Source: Verrucomicrobiota bacterium (GTDB lineage Bacteria; Verrucomicrobiota; Verrucomicrobiia; Chthoniobacterales; Xiphinematobacteraceae). Taken from it: a stretch of DNA of 7,747 nt. The stretch lies in NCBI GenBank assembly GCA_003176035.1, contig PSRL01000027.1, positions 1 through 7,747 of the forward strand, written 5' to 3'. Of this stretch, positions 1 to 7,270 are shown one piece after another. Within the stretch, counting starts at the first letter, position 1. Each line of letters begins with the position of its first letter. The translations under genes and the position numbers were made by a program. Below the pieces are notes generated by a model. The model had not been told where the DNA came from, made no database searches, and saw nothing but the letters and a program-made list of their open reading frames with translations.

Positions 1-1
1 G

Positions 2-769
2 CCCCTGCCTGCTAAAATCGGCATCGGCACGCCTGGAGTTCCCGATCCTATTAGTCATATTATGAAGGGATGCAACACCATTTGCTTAAATGGTCGCTCG
101 CTTAGGAAGGACCTGGAAGCAATGCTGGGAATAAAAATTGCCCTCGCAAATGACGCCAATTGCTGCGCGCTTGCGGAAGCTACTTGCGGGGCCGCCCAGG
201 GCTTTGAGACGGTTTTTGGCGTTATTATGGGCACCGGCGTCGGAGGCGGTCTGATAGTCCGTGGAAATGTTCTGGAAGGGCGCCATGGAATCGCAGGCGA
301 GTGGGGCCAAATTATACTCGATCCGCATGGACCTACCTCCGTATACGGGACCAAAGGCACCATCGAAGCCTTTATCAGCGGACCCGCTTTAGAAAAATTT
401 TACGCAGCCCAATCAGGAAAAATCTCTCCGCTCAGAGAAATTGTTGAGCGAGCTCATACCGGGACTGATCCCGCTGCAGATGCCACAATTGCGCATCTGA
501 CAGATCGTTTTGCTGATGCCATCACTATTATTATTGATACCCTGGATCCGCATGCCATTGTTATTGGTGGAGGTGTGGGGAATATTGACGAGCTGTATTC
601 GGAATCCACCCGCGAAAAAATTCGTTCTCGGATTTTCAATCAGACATTTGAAACCCCTCTTTTGAGACCGCTCTTAGGAGATAGCGCCGGTGTCTTTGGA
701 GCCGCAATGCTCTCTCTCAACCAACCTCCCGGCGATTTCGGCTCACGCTGCTTTCAGCGTGTCGGATAA
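2..769 (+). CDS. ROK-family sugar kinase (glucokinase-like), 5' end outside the window
   Basis: This is the C-terminal 255 residues of a ROK kinase, a family of cytoplasmic enzymes that phosphorylate glucose and related sugars with ATP. The frame is open from base 2 and begins with the ROK motif IGIGTPGVPDP, so the ATG at 62 is internal and the N-terminal phosphate-1 loop lies upstream of the window. Counting from that ATG, NDAN at 30-33 carries the catalytic base Asp31 (bases 152-154), the phosphate-2 loop GTGVGGG is at 57-63, and the adenosine-binding stretch IVIGGGVGN is near 166. Sugar-contacting Glu80 and Glu102 are kept. The family zinc signature aligns without gaps, but its four ligands (one His, three Cys) are Gln83, Ser93, Tyr95 and Thr100. 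About 15 residues follow the usual ROK end and run into the convergent gene. Family assignment is secure. The substrate is unknown, and a NagC-type regulator is unlikely but cannot be excluded because the N-terminus is missing. Confidence 0.93.
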   Translation, partial: PLPAKIGIGTPGVPDPISHIMKGCNTICLNGRSLRKDLEAMLGIKIALANDANCCALAEATCGAAQGFETVFGVIMGTGVGGGLIVRGNVLEGRHGIAGEWGQIILDPHGPTSVYGTKGTIEAFISGPALEKFYAAQSGKISPLREIVERAHTGTDPAADATIAHLTDRFADAITIIIDTLDPHAIVIGGGVGNIDELYSESTREKIRSRIFNQTFETPLLRPLLGDSAGVFGAAMLSLNQPPGDFGSRCFQRVG

Positions 770-1822
770 GGCCATCAGCATTCGGGTGATGCTTTCTTCT
801 GTCTCATCGCCCATGTTGGAAATACGAAACGTCTTTCCCTTAAGTTTCCCGTAGCCGCCATCGATTACCATGTGGTGTTTTTCGCGGAGGCGCTCTATCC
901 AAGCCGTAATATCTACCTTTCGATTGTTGGTAACACAGGTTAAGGAGATTGAGCGGTATCCTTCCGGTGCGAAAAATTCAAACCCATTATGGCGCACCCA
1001 ATCATGGACTAGAGAATTGAGGTGGCGATGGCGGGCATAACGCTTCTCAAGTCCTTCATTGAAGATATCCTCAAGTTTCGACTGCAGGGCATATATGTGA
1101 GGAAGCGTGGGAGTTGTCGGGGTCATGTTCCGCGATTGATTGTTTTTGAATTCTAAAAAGTCAAAATAGTATCCGCGTGCGGGGACGGAAACAGCGCGTT
1201 CGAAAGCACGTTGGGAAACACTGAAGATGGCTAGGCCCGGCGGAAGCGCCAAGGCTTTCTGGCTACCAGTCAGCAGAACGTCGATGCCAAGCTCATCCAT
1301 GGGAATGGATTCTGTGGAAAATGACGAGACGGTGTCCACAATGAGAAGAACTTCCGGAAACTTGCGAACAACCGCGGCGATTTCTTGCAGGGGGTTTTTG
1401 ACGCCACACGATGTTTCGTTGTGAACGAGCGTCACAGCATCGAATCCTCCTTCTCTGAGTTTCGCTTCGACATCCTGCGGGCGGATCGGCTGTCCCCACT
1501 CAACCTGCAAGGACTCAGCCTCTTTTCCACAGCGTTTGCTGACATCAAACCACTTGTCAGAAAATGCGCCGCACATGCAGTTGAGCACCTTTTTGTTTAC
1601 TAAATTGCGAATGGACGCCTCCATCACTCCCCAGGCGGAGGATGTAGAGAGAAAAACAGGCTGCTCCGTCTCAAACAAAGCCTGCAATTTCACATGAATC
1701 GCTGCGTAGAGTTCTCGAAATCGAGAGCTGCGGTGCGCAATCATTGGTTGAGACAATGCGCGAAGTGTTTTTTCGGAGACTTCGACTGGTCCGGGGATAT
1801 AAAGTTTTGTGTGTGGGCTCAT
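743..1822 (-). CDS. Class V PLP-dependent aminotransferase (alanine/serine-glyoxylate aminotransferase type)
   Basis: A complete 359-residue, cytoplasmic fold-type I PLP enzyme. It probably moves an amino group between alanine or serine and glyoxylate or pyruvate; relatives can also act on phosphoserine. The N-terminus KLYIPGPVEVSEKTL is typical of the family. The cofactor-phosphate loop is TSSAWGVMEAS (60-70) in place of the more common GSGT form. HNETSCGV lies at 134-141. Asp163 in IVDTVSS should contact the pyridine nitrogen, and Lys189 in LTGSQKAL should form the Schiff base. Arg333 in FRISNMGD should bind the substrate carboxylate. The ATG at 1822 is the only sensible start, since the in-frame codons back to the upstream gene hold no other start, but no clear Shine-Dalgarno precedes it. 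It is the last gene of the - strand unit, 37 bases after the TPR gene, and its end overlaps the ROK gene tail to tail. The family is secure. The substrate is not determinable from sequence, so no gene symbol is given. Confidence 0.92.
   Translation of the reverse strand: MSPHTKLYIPGPVEVSEKTLRALSQPMIAHRSSRFRELYAAIHVKLQALFETEQPVFLSTSSAWGVMEASIRNLVNKKVLNCMCGAFSDKWFDVSKRCGKEAESLQVEWGQPIRPQDVEAKLREGGFDAVTLVHNETSCGVKNPLQEIAAVVRKFPEVLLIVDTVSSFSTESIPMDELGIDVLLTGSQKALALPPGLAIFSVSQRAFERAVSVPARGYYFDFLEFKNNQSRNMTPTTPTLPHIYALQSKLEDIFNEGLEKRYARHRHLNSLVHDWVRHNGFEFFAPEGYRSISLTCVTNNRKVDITAWIERLREKHHMVIDGGYGKLKGKTFRISNMGDETEESITRMLMALSDTLKAA
744..761. repeat. Perfect inverted repeat in the convergent gene overlap; possible bidirectional terminator or transcript-end hairpin
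   Basis: CACGCTG (744-750) and CAGCGTG (755-761) are perfect reverse complements separated by CTTT, giving a GC-rich 7-bp stem with a 4-base loop. The hairpin lies within the 27-base overlap of the ROK kinase end (stop at 767-769) and the aminotransferase end (stop at 743-745). Because it is symmetrical it could form in both transcripts. Neither side carries a clear U-tract, so a classical intrinsic terminator is not established. RNA end protection or chance are alternatives. Confidence 0.4.
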
Positions 1823-1859
1823 TTTGAGGGCGCCATAAGGCTTTGTAAAAGTAGATGTG
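1819..1859 (-). promoter_or_regulatory. Short gap before the aminotransferase, with a possible five-codon leader frame
   Basis: The largest gap in the window (37 bases) lies between the TPR gene stop and the aminotransferase ATG. It has no clear Shine-Dalgarno and no convincing promoter boxes. A tiny frame (ATG at 1836-1834, peptide MAPSK, TGA at 1821-1819) ends in an ATGA overlap with the aminotransferase start, an arrangement that would allow reinitiation. A frame this short can easily arise by chance. Confidence 0.25.
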
Positions 1860-4316
1860 TTACTTTGTTGATATCAGATGTTGCTGTTTCAGAAGTTGTA
1901 TGCGTTGTTTGGCTTCCTGAGCTCGCGGGCCGGCAATGGCAGCAAGTTGCTCATAGACACGAATGGCTTCGTTCCACTTTTTTTGGGATTCCAGAAGCTT
2001 TCCCGCATCAAATCCCGCTTTATAAAACCAGAAAAATTCCGGATTGGCAGGATTAAAGGTGCTGAAGACTTCGTAATAGCTCGCAAGTGCTCGGCCGGTA
2101 TCCTCCAATTTTTGATACGCGGTGCCAATTTTAGTAAGAGCTTGATTTTTCCAAGGCAAAGTCACTCTAGGGTCAAGAAGGATCTGCTGCCAGGATTCTA
2201 TTGCGCGAACATAATTTTCAGAGCCAATCGGCCCCTGACCAAAGAGGATATTTCCCTGCATCGTCAGCGCTTCCGCACGGATTTCGGGATCGCTCTGAAG
2301 GGCTAGGATATTTTTTAGAATGAGCAATGCCTGGTCAGGACGCACCAGGGCTTCTTGAACTCGGGCTTGTTCCAAACGCGCCAACGAAGCAAAGGGACCC
2401 CTCATTTTGGCGACTTTTTCAAAAATGAGCATTGCATTTTCAGCGGCGGTGGGCTCCATCGAGCGCACAGCACTTTGTCCTGCGAAGAAAAGAGCGGATT
2501 CGGTTAAGGGAGAGTCAGGGAATTCTCGCGCAAGGGTTTCAAACTGGATTTGAGCTGCCAAGAAATTCTCGCGTCGAAAAAAAATTTCACCGAGCTTCAT
2601 CCGCACCTCAGGCTTAAAAGAAGAGCTGGGATAGGCTTCCAGAAAATCCTGCGCCAGTCGAATGACTTGGTCCTCGCTGACCTTCGTGCTAGCATCGGCT
2701 AAGGAAAGAGCTAAATAGGCTGCGCGATCATTAAATGCCCCGGGATGGTCGGAAAATCGCATCCACTCTTCGGAGGCACGTGCAAAATCTTTGTGAGCAA
2801 AACAGAATTCGGCAAATGCCAATTGCGCGCGGACTGAAGATTTTGCCACCTCTGCCAGCGCCTGTGCGGCGTCAGGGTGCTTCCATTTTGCCTTTTGCAA
2901 GGCTTCAACGAACCGGAGCTGCCGGAGAGCTTCTCCGGTGGGGTAGCGCTTCATCAGTTCCGTTTTTGCGAGATTGCCACCGGAAAGTGAATTAGCAAAC
3001 AGATAAGACAGTGCCGAATTATAGAGAGCGGTCTCAGCCGCTGAAGAAGGGTCTTGATGGCTCGCATCTAAAAATGCGTTGGCTGCTTCCGCATAGCGGC
3101 TCAAAGCAAATAGCGCGCTGCCACGCAGAAAATTGATTCTGCTGGCAATGTCTCCCGCTCCAGGCAAGTGAGACCGGAAGGTGGAAAGGCTATCCAGAGC
3201 ATCTTGGGCTTTGGAATTGTGGAGATAATATTCGGCTATTTCCGCACGTGCGGCGCTCACCAGAGGGTGCTGTGGCAGATCGCGAATAAATTCTCGAAAA
3301 AGTATCAACGCGCCATCGGAGAGACCGATCCGGGAATCATTCCGAGCACGATAAAATTTTGCGTAGCCGGCGCGGAAGGGATGATTTGCGTCTTCAGCCC
3401 ATCGACGAAGGTCACCTCCGGAAGGGTTGTTTTCCCGATCATAGACTTCGTCAAGTTTAGCAAACAGGACAGGCAATGCGGAATGTTCCGGATGCTCTTG
3501 AATAAATGTTACCAATAAATTTTCCGCCGATGTAAAATCTCCCAATTGATCAAAACATTCGACCCGTGCCAGTAGAATATTTTTTATCAGCTCGCTGTCA
3601 TCCGAATGGATATGATTTAAAAGTGCAGCGGCATCCTCCCAACGCTTTTCCAGCATTGCCATCCTGGCTAAAAAATAGCGCCCCCACGGCGATGATGCTA
3701 AGGTCGCATTGGCTTTCAAAATAAGCGATGCCTCCGCGAGGCGGTTGAGGTCCAGAAGAATACTTGTCCTCTCCAAGGCAACGGAGTCACCCACTATACT
3801 CTTGGGAGGAATCTCGCTTAATAAGGCAAGGGCTGCGTTGTATTTCTTTAAGGCATGCAGCATTCGCGCTTCTCCCAAAATAGCATAAGGCCGCAGGGTT
3901 TCGTCAGCTCGCGCTCGCTGGTAAAGAGGAAGTGCTTGCGCATATTCTCCCTGAGAGACAAAAGCCTGCGCCAACCAAAAACCGGCAACCCTGTCAGTGG
4001 AAAGCGGACGAAGAACTGCTATGGCTTCAGCCCATTGACCTGCCTCAAAATAGGTTCGCCCCAGTTCTCTCAATGTCCGCAGCTTATCGGACTCATTCAG
4101 GGTATTCTCGTTTAAAATATCCGACAGTTTTGTAACTGTCACTTGAGGAAAGCCCTGAGAACGAGGTATCAAGGCTTCCCCGATTCGATCTTCGGCATAG
4201 CTCAGGCTCCCTATCCATACGGAGGCATTTACAAGCGCAGCGCAGAGGCATTTTTTTGCAAAGTTTTTGCAAAACCCTTTTGTTATGAATGGACTCTCTC
4301 TGCGGAAGCGCTTCAT
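1860..4316 (-). CDS. Exported TPR-repeat protein of unknown function
   Basis: This gene encodes 818 residues with no enzymatic motif that I recognise. A basic N-terminus (KRFRR, later KK) is followed by a hydrophobic stretch near 23-40 and SYA|ED, which suggests signal peptidase I cleavage after Ala41 and a periplasmic or envelope location. The rest, about 75-810, is helical repeats of roughly 34 residues with TPR character, for example LRELGRTYFEAGQWAEAI near 82-99, LRGSALFALSRYAEAANAF near 397-415, MKLGEIFFRRENFLAAQIQF near 573-592 and LLESQKKWNEAIRVYEQL near 774-791. I count about 16 units, several degenerate. Some resemble the BamD/YbgF style, with units ending in EFPDSP or AYPSSS, which would fit cell-envelope scaffolding; that is inference. 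The start lies 11 bases after the uvrA stop, which suggests shared transcription. No other in-frame start fits the signal peptide. An interaction or assembly role is likely, but partners are unknown. Confidence 0.88.
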   Translation of the reverse strand: MKRFRRESPFITKGFCKNFAKKCLCAALVNASVWIGSLSYAEDRIGEALIPRSQGFPQVTVTKLSDILNENTLNESDKLRTLRELGRTYFEAGQWAEAIAVLRPLSTDRVAGFWLAQAFVSQGEYAQALPLYQRARADETLRPYAILGEARMLHALKKYNAALALLSEIPPKSIVGDSVALERTSILLDLNRLAEASLILKANATLASSPWGRYFLARMAMLEKRWEDAAALLNHIHSDDSELIKNILLARVECFDQLGDFTSAENLLVTFIQEHPEHSALPVLFAKLDEVYDRENNPSGGDLRRWAEDANHPFRAGYAKFYRARNDSRIGLSDGALILFREFIRDLPQHPLVSAARAEIAEYYLHNSKAQDALDSLSTFRSHLPGAGDIASRINFLRGSALFALSRYAEAANAFLDASHQDPSSAAETALYNSALSYLFANSLSGGNLAKTELMKRYPTGEALRQLRFVEALQKAKWKHPDAAQALAEVAKSSVRAQLAFAEFCFAHKDFARASEEWMRFSDHPGAFNDRAAYLALSLADASTKVSEDQVIRLAQDFLEAYPSSSFKPEVRMKLGEIFFRRENFLAAQIQFETLAREFPDSPLTESALFFAGQSAVRSMEPTAAENAMLIFEKVAKMRGPFASLARLEQARVQEALVRPDQALLILKNILALQSDPEIRAEALTMQGNILFGQGPIGSENYVRAIESWQQILLDPRVTLPWKNQALTKIGTAYQKLEDTGRALASYYEVFSTFNPANPEFFWFYKAGFDAGKLLESQKKWNEAIRVYEQLAAIAGPRAQEAKQRIQLLKQQHLISTK

Positions 4317-4327
4317 GATTGTGAATC

Positions 4328-7270
4328 TCAGTGCCCCGAAAAAATCTTTTGAAGATAGTGGCCGGTGTGGCTTTGCGGATGGCGAGCCACTTCCTCAGGT
4401 GAGCCTTCGATCACTATGGAGCCACCCATTTCTCCAGCCTCCGGACCCAGATCAATCACCCAGTCCGCACATTTAATAACTTCCAAATTGTGTTCAATAA
4501 CAATGAGTGTATTGCCAGTATCCCGCAGTTTAATCAAGACCTCAAGAAGCTTATGGATGTCTGCAAAATGAAGCCCCGTTGTGGGTTCATCTAAGATATA
4601 AAGATTTCTGCCGCCGCTACCTTTTTTTGCCAGTTCGAAAGCGAGTTTAATACGCTGGGCTTCGCCGCCGGATAAGGTGGCAGCTGATTGACCGAGGCGG
4701 ATATAATCCAAACCCACCTCTTGAAGGGTCTCAAGTTTACTTGAAATAGCAGGAATGCTCCGAAAAAAGAGACCGGCTTCCCCGACGCTGAGATCTAACA
4801 CCTCTGCAATGTTCTTTCCTTTGTAAGTGATCTCCAGGGTTTCGCGATTGTAACGCTTGCCATGGCAAACCTCACACTCCGCAAAAACGTCCGCCAGAAA
4901 ATGCATCTCAATTTGAATGACGCCGGCTCCTTGGCAATGCTCACACCGGCCCCCTTTGAGGTTAAAGGAAAATCGGCTTGCATCATAGCCGCGGACGCGG
5001 GCTGCCGGCAAGCCCGCAAAAAGGTCGCGAATTATCCCGAAAATACCACTGTAAGTTGCGGGATTGGAACGTGGGGTGCGACCCAGCGGGGTTTGATCAA
5101 TGACGAAAACTTTTTCCAAGTTCTCAAGACCCAATATACTGTCGTATCTGCCTGGGGTTGCTTTGGCACCCGCTAGGTGTCTCGCCAAGGCAGAGTATAA
5201 GACGTCGATTACAAGGGTGGATTTGCCGCTTCCGGAGACACCGGTCACACAGGTCAGGCAGCCCAGAGGAAAAGCCGCAGTAATATTTTTGAGATTATTT
5301 TCCCGAGCTCCCGTGACGGTGATCCAACTTTGAGTTGCCGGGCTAGTCGGATCTGATTGAGAGGGCAAGGCACGCCTTTGCGGAACGGGTATCTTCAAAC
5401 GGCCGTTGAGGTATTGCGCCGTCAATGACTCTTCGGTCTCCAAAATATCCTTAAGGGTTCCTTGGGCAATCATTTGCCCTCCATAAGGGCCTGCGCCCGG
5501 TCCAAGGTCCAGGATATAATCGGCAGCCCGAATGGTGTCTTCATCATGTTCGACTACGATCACGGAATTTCCAAGGTCACGCAAACTGCGCAATGTATGA
5601 ATGAGCCGCATGTTGTCCCTCTGGTGGAGGCCAATGCTGGGCTCATCGAGTACATACAAGACGCCCGAGAGACCGGAACCTATTTGGGTTGCGAGTCGAA
5701 TACGCTGCGCCTCGCCTCCGGAGAGCGTGCTGCTCTCCCTATTTAAGGTGAGGTAACCGAGGCCTACTTGAAGGAGGAAATCAATTCGATGGGAGATTTC
5801 GCGAAGGATGTCTGCGACGATGTGGCGTTGCGATTCTGAGAGGCGGATAGTCTCTATCCATTTACGGCATTCCTCGATTGTCATCTGGCAAAATTGGGAG
5901 ATGTTCAATCGCTGGCGAGAGGTGGATTCTATCGTTACAGCCAAAATTTCCGGACGAAGCCGAGCCCCTTTACAAACCTGGCAAACTCTTCGAGACATGA
6001 ACATTCGTAAGCGCTTTCTGGTGAGTTCGCTTTCGCTTGCTGCAAATAGCCGCTCTGCTTGAGGCACAATTCCCTCAAAGAAAAACGGTTCCGACTCTTT
6101 GGAATCCGAAGGTTTTTTCTCTTCCATTCCGTAAAACAAAGCTTGCCAAAATGGCGCGGAAACAGTGTGAAACGGCTGATTGCGCCGGATACCAAAATGG
6201 CTGACCAGCTTGTCAAGCAGTGTGGCATAGTGTCGTTTCATTTTCGAATTACTCGTCCGCCAAATTCTCACTGCCCCCTCATCTAATGTTTTTGCGGAAT
6301 CCACCATTAAGTTGGGATCAAAAAACGTCTCCGATCCGATGCCATGACAGGCCGGGCAGGCCCCCGTATGGCTATTAAAAGAGAAATGCTTCGAGGTGAG
6401 TCTCGGTATTGTAAAGCCCGTACGGGGATTAGAGTAATGAGTGGAAAATTGGTGCTGCTCCCAATCGGTCGATGAATTTGCTTGCGAAAGCACAGTTAAT
6501 TGATTTCCCCCCTGCCGCAAAGCGACCTCAACCGAATCCGCCAAACGTTGCCGCACATCTTTTTTAATTACGATACGGTCGATCACAGCCTCGATATCGT
6601 GACGATCCGTACGTACTAAGCGGATGGGCTTCTCCACCTCAACAATCTTACCATCTATACGAAGACGGACAAATCCTCCACGTCGCGCCTTTTCTATCAC
6701 ATCTCCTAATTCCCCAATTTCTTGTCGAACCAATGGAGCAAGAAGAATGAGCCGCGTTCCTTCTTTCCAAGTCAATATAGCTTCAATAATTTGCTGTGGC
6801 GTTTGACAAATGACCGGTTCGCCTGTTTCCGGATCGTGTGGCAAACCCACCGCAGCATATAAGAGACGAAGGTAATCGTATATTTCGGTGGTTGTCGCGA
6901 TTGTGGAGCGAGGGCTTGCCAAAGCAGTCCGTTGCTCAATGGCGATAGCAGGAGAAAGCCCTTCAATAAAATCCACGTCCGGCTTTTGCATCTTATCGAG
7001 AAATTGCCTGGCATAGGCGGATAGACTTTCCACATATTTTCGCTGTCCCTCAGCATATAAAGTATCAAACGCAAGTGAGGACTTCCCCGACCCACTAACT
7101 CCGGTTACTACCACAAACTGATTTCTCGGAATCGCAACATCCAAACCCTTGAGGTTATGCTGCCTGGCCCCTTTAATACGAATAAAGTGACCGCCAGTTC
7201 CTCCGCCGGCTGCAGTGTTTTCTTTTGTAAGCCGCTGATGAGAAGGAGATTTTTTTTGATCCACAGGCAT
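4328..7270 (-). CDS. uvrA: Excinuclease ABC subunit A, UvrA
   Basis: A complete UvrA of 980 residues. With UvrB it forms the damage-sensing complex of nucleotide excision repair in the cytoplasm. It has two ABC-type ATPase halves. Half one has Walker A GVSGSGKSS (57-65), LSGGEAQR (516-523) and Walker B YVLDEPS (Asp542-Glu543). Half two has GVSGSGKST (677-685), LSGGEAQR (866-873) and YILDEPT near 891-897. The UvrB-binding insert, about 140-260, is present, so this is UvrA1 and not the shorter UvrA2 type. The C-terminal zinc finger is intact (CEHC 776-779, CEVC 799-802). The first finger keeps CPAC (305-308), but its upstream CxxC is NPRT (281-284). I chose ATG 7270, one base after the obg stop. 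The longer frame would need a TTG at 7327 and would overlap obg by 56 bases. About 29 residues (KK- and Gly-rich) precede the usual start IRIKGARQHNL. Confidence 0.97.
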   Translation of the reverse strand: MPVDQKKSPSHQRLTKENTAAGGGTGGHFIRIKGARQHNLKGLDVAIPRNQFVVVTGVSGSGKSSLAFDTLYAEGQRKYVESLSAYARQFLDKMQKPDVDFIEGLSPAIAIEQRTALASPRSTIATTTEIYDYLRLLYAAVGLPHDPETGEPVICQTPQQIIEAILTWKEGTRLILLAPLVRQEIGELGDVIEKARRGGFVRLRIDGKIVEVEKPIRLVRTDRHDIEAVIDRIVIKKDVRQRLADSVEVALRQGGNQLTVLSQANSSTDWEQHQFSTHYSNPRTGFTIPRLTSKHFSFNSHTGACPACHGIGSETFFDPNLMVDSAKTLDEGAVRIWRTSNSKMKRHYATLLDKLVSHFGIRRNQPFHTVSAPFWQALFYGMEEKKPSDSKESEPFFFEGIVPQAERLFAASESELTRKRLRMFMSRRVCQVCKGARLRPEILAVTIESTSRQRLNISQFCQMTIEECRKWIETIRLSESQRHIVADILREISHRIDFLLQVGLGYLTLNRESSTLSGGEAQRIRLATQIGSGLSGVLYVLDEPSIGLHQRDNMRLIHTLRSLRDLGNSVIVVEHDEDTIRAADYILDLGPGAGPYGGQMIAQGTLKDILETEESLTAQYLNGRLKIPVPQRRALPSQSDPTSPATQSWITVTGARENNLKNITAAFPLGCLTCVTGVSGSGKSTLVIDVLYSALARHLAGAKATPGRYDSILGLENLEKVFVIDQTPLGRTPRSNPATYSGIFGIIRDLFAGLPAARVRGYDASRFSFNLKGGRCEHCQGAGVIQIEMHFLADVFAECEVCHGKRYNRETLEITYKGKNIAEVLDLSVGEAGLFFRSIPAISSKLETLQEVGLDYIRLGQSAATLSGGEAQRIKLAFELAKKGSGGRNLYILDEPTTGLHFADIHKLLEVLIKLRDTGNTLIVIEHNLEVIKCADWVIDLGPEAGEMGGSIVIEGSPEEVARHPQSHTGHYLQKIFSGH
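7250..7257 (-). repeat. Eight-A homopolymer near the uvrA start
   Basis: On the coding strand, codons 5-7 of uvrA (Gln-Lys-Lys) read CAA AAA AAA and give a run of eight A residues, visible as eight T on the + strand. Such runs are prone to slippage during replication or transcription. A one-base change here would shift the frame just after the start. The tract lies in the non-conserved N-terminal extension. Confidence 0.9.

Noticed and set aside
62..64. ATG at 62 as the true start of the ROK gene
   Set aside because: The same frame upstream, from base 2, encodes the conserved ROK motif IGIGTPGVPDP, so the gene begins outside the window.
777..799. Hairpin AGCAT/ATGCT followed by TTTCTTCT as a rho-independent terminator for the ROK gene
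   Set aside because: The stem is only 5 bp with a 7-base loop, the T-rich stretch is interrupted, and it lies inside the aminotransferase coding region. Too weak to call.
1694..2056. 120-codon + strand frame spanning the aminotransferase start and the TPR gene end
   Set aside because: It is antisense to two well-supported genes, and the Cys/Trp-rich product resembles no protein family.
1878..2306. 142-codon open frame on the + strand
   Set aside because: It lies fully antisense to the TPR gene, has no family motifs, and its composition is that of a complement of helical repeats.
2577..2584. Eight-A run on the + strand inside the TPR gene
   Set aside because: It encodes Ile-Phe-Phe in a repeat helix (IFFRR). 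It is a mid-gene homopolymer with no context that suggests regulated slippage.
4251..4257. A7 run in the signal peptide of the TPR protein as a frameshift signal
   Set aside because: It simply encodes Ala-Lys-Lys in the basic n-region (GCA AAA AAA). A -1 shift gives a short unrelated peptide, and I saw no supporting structure.
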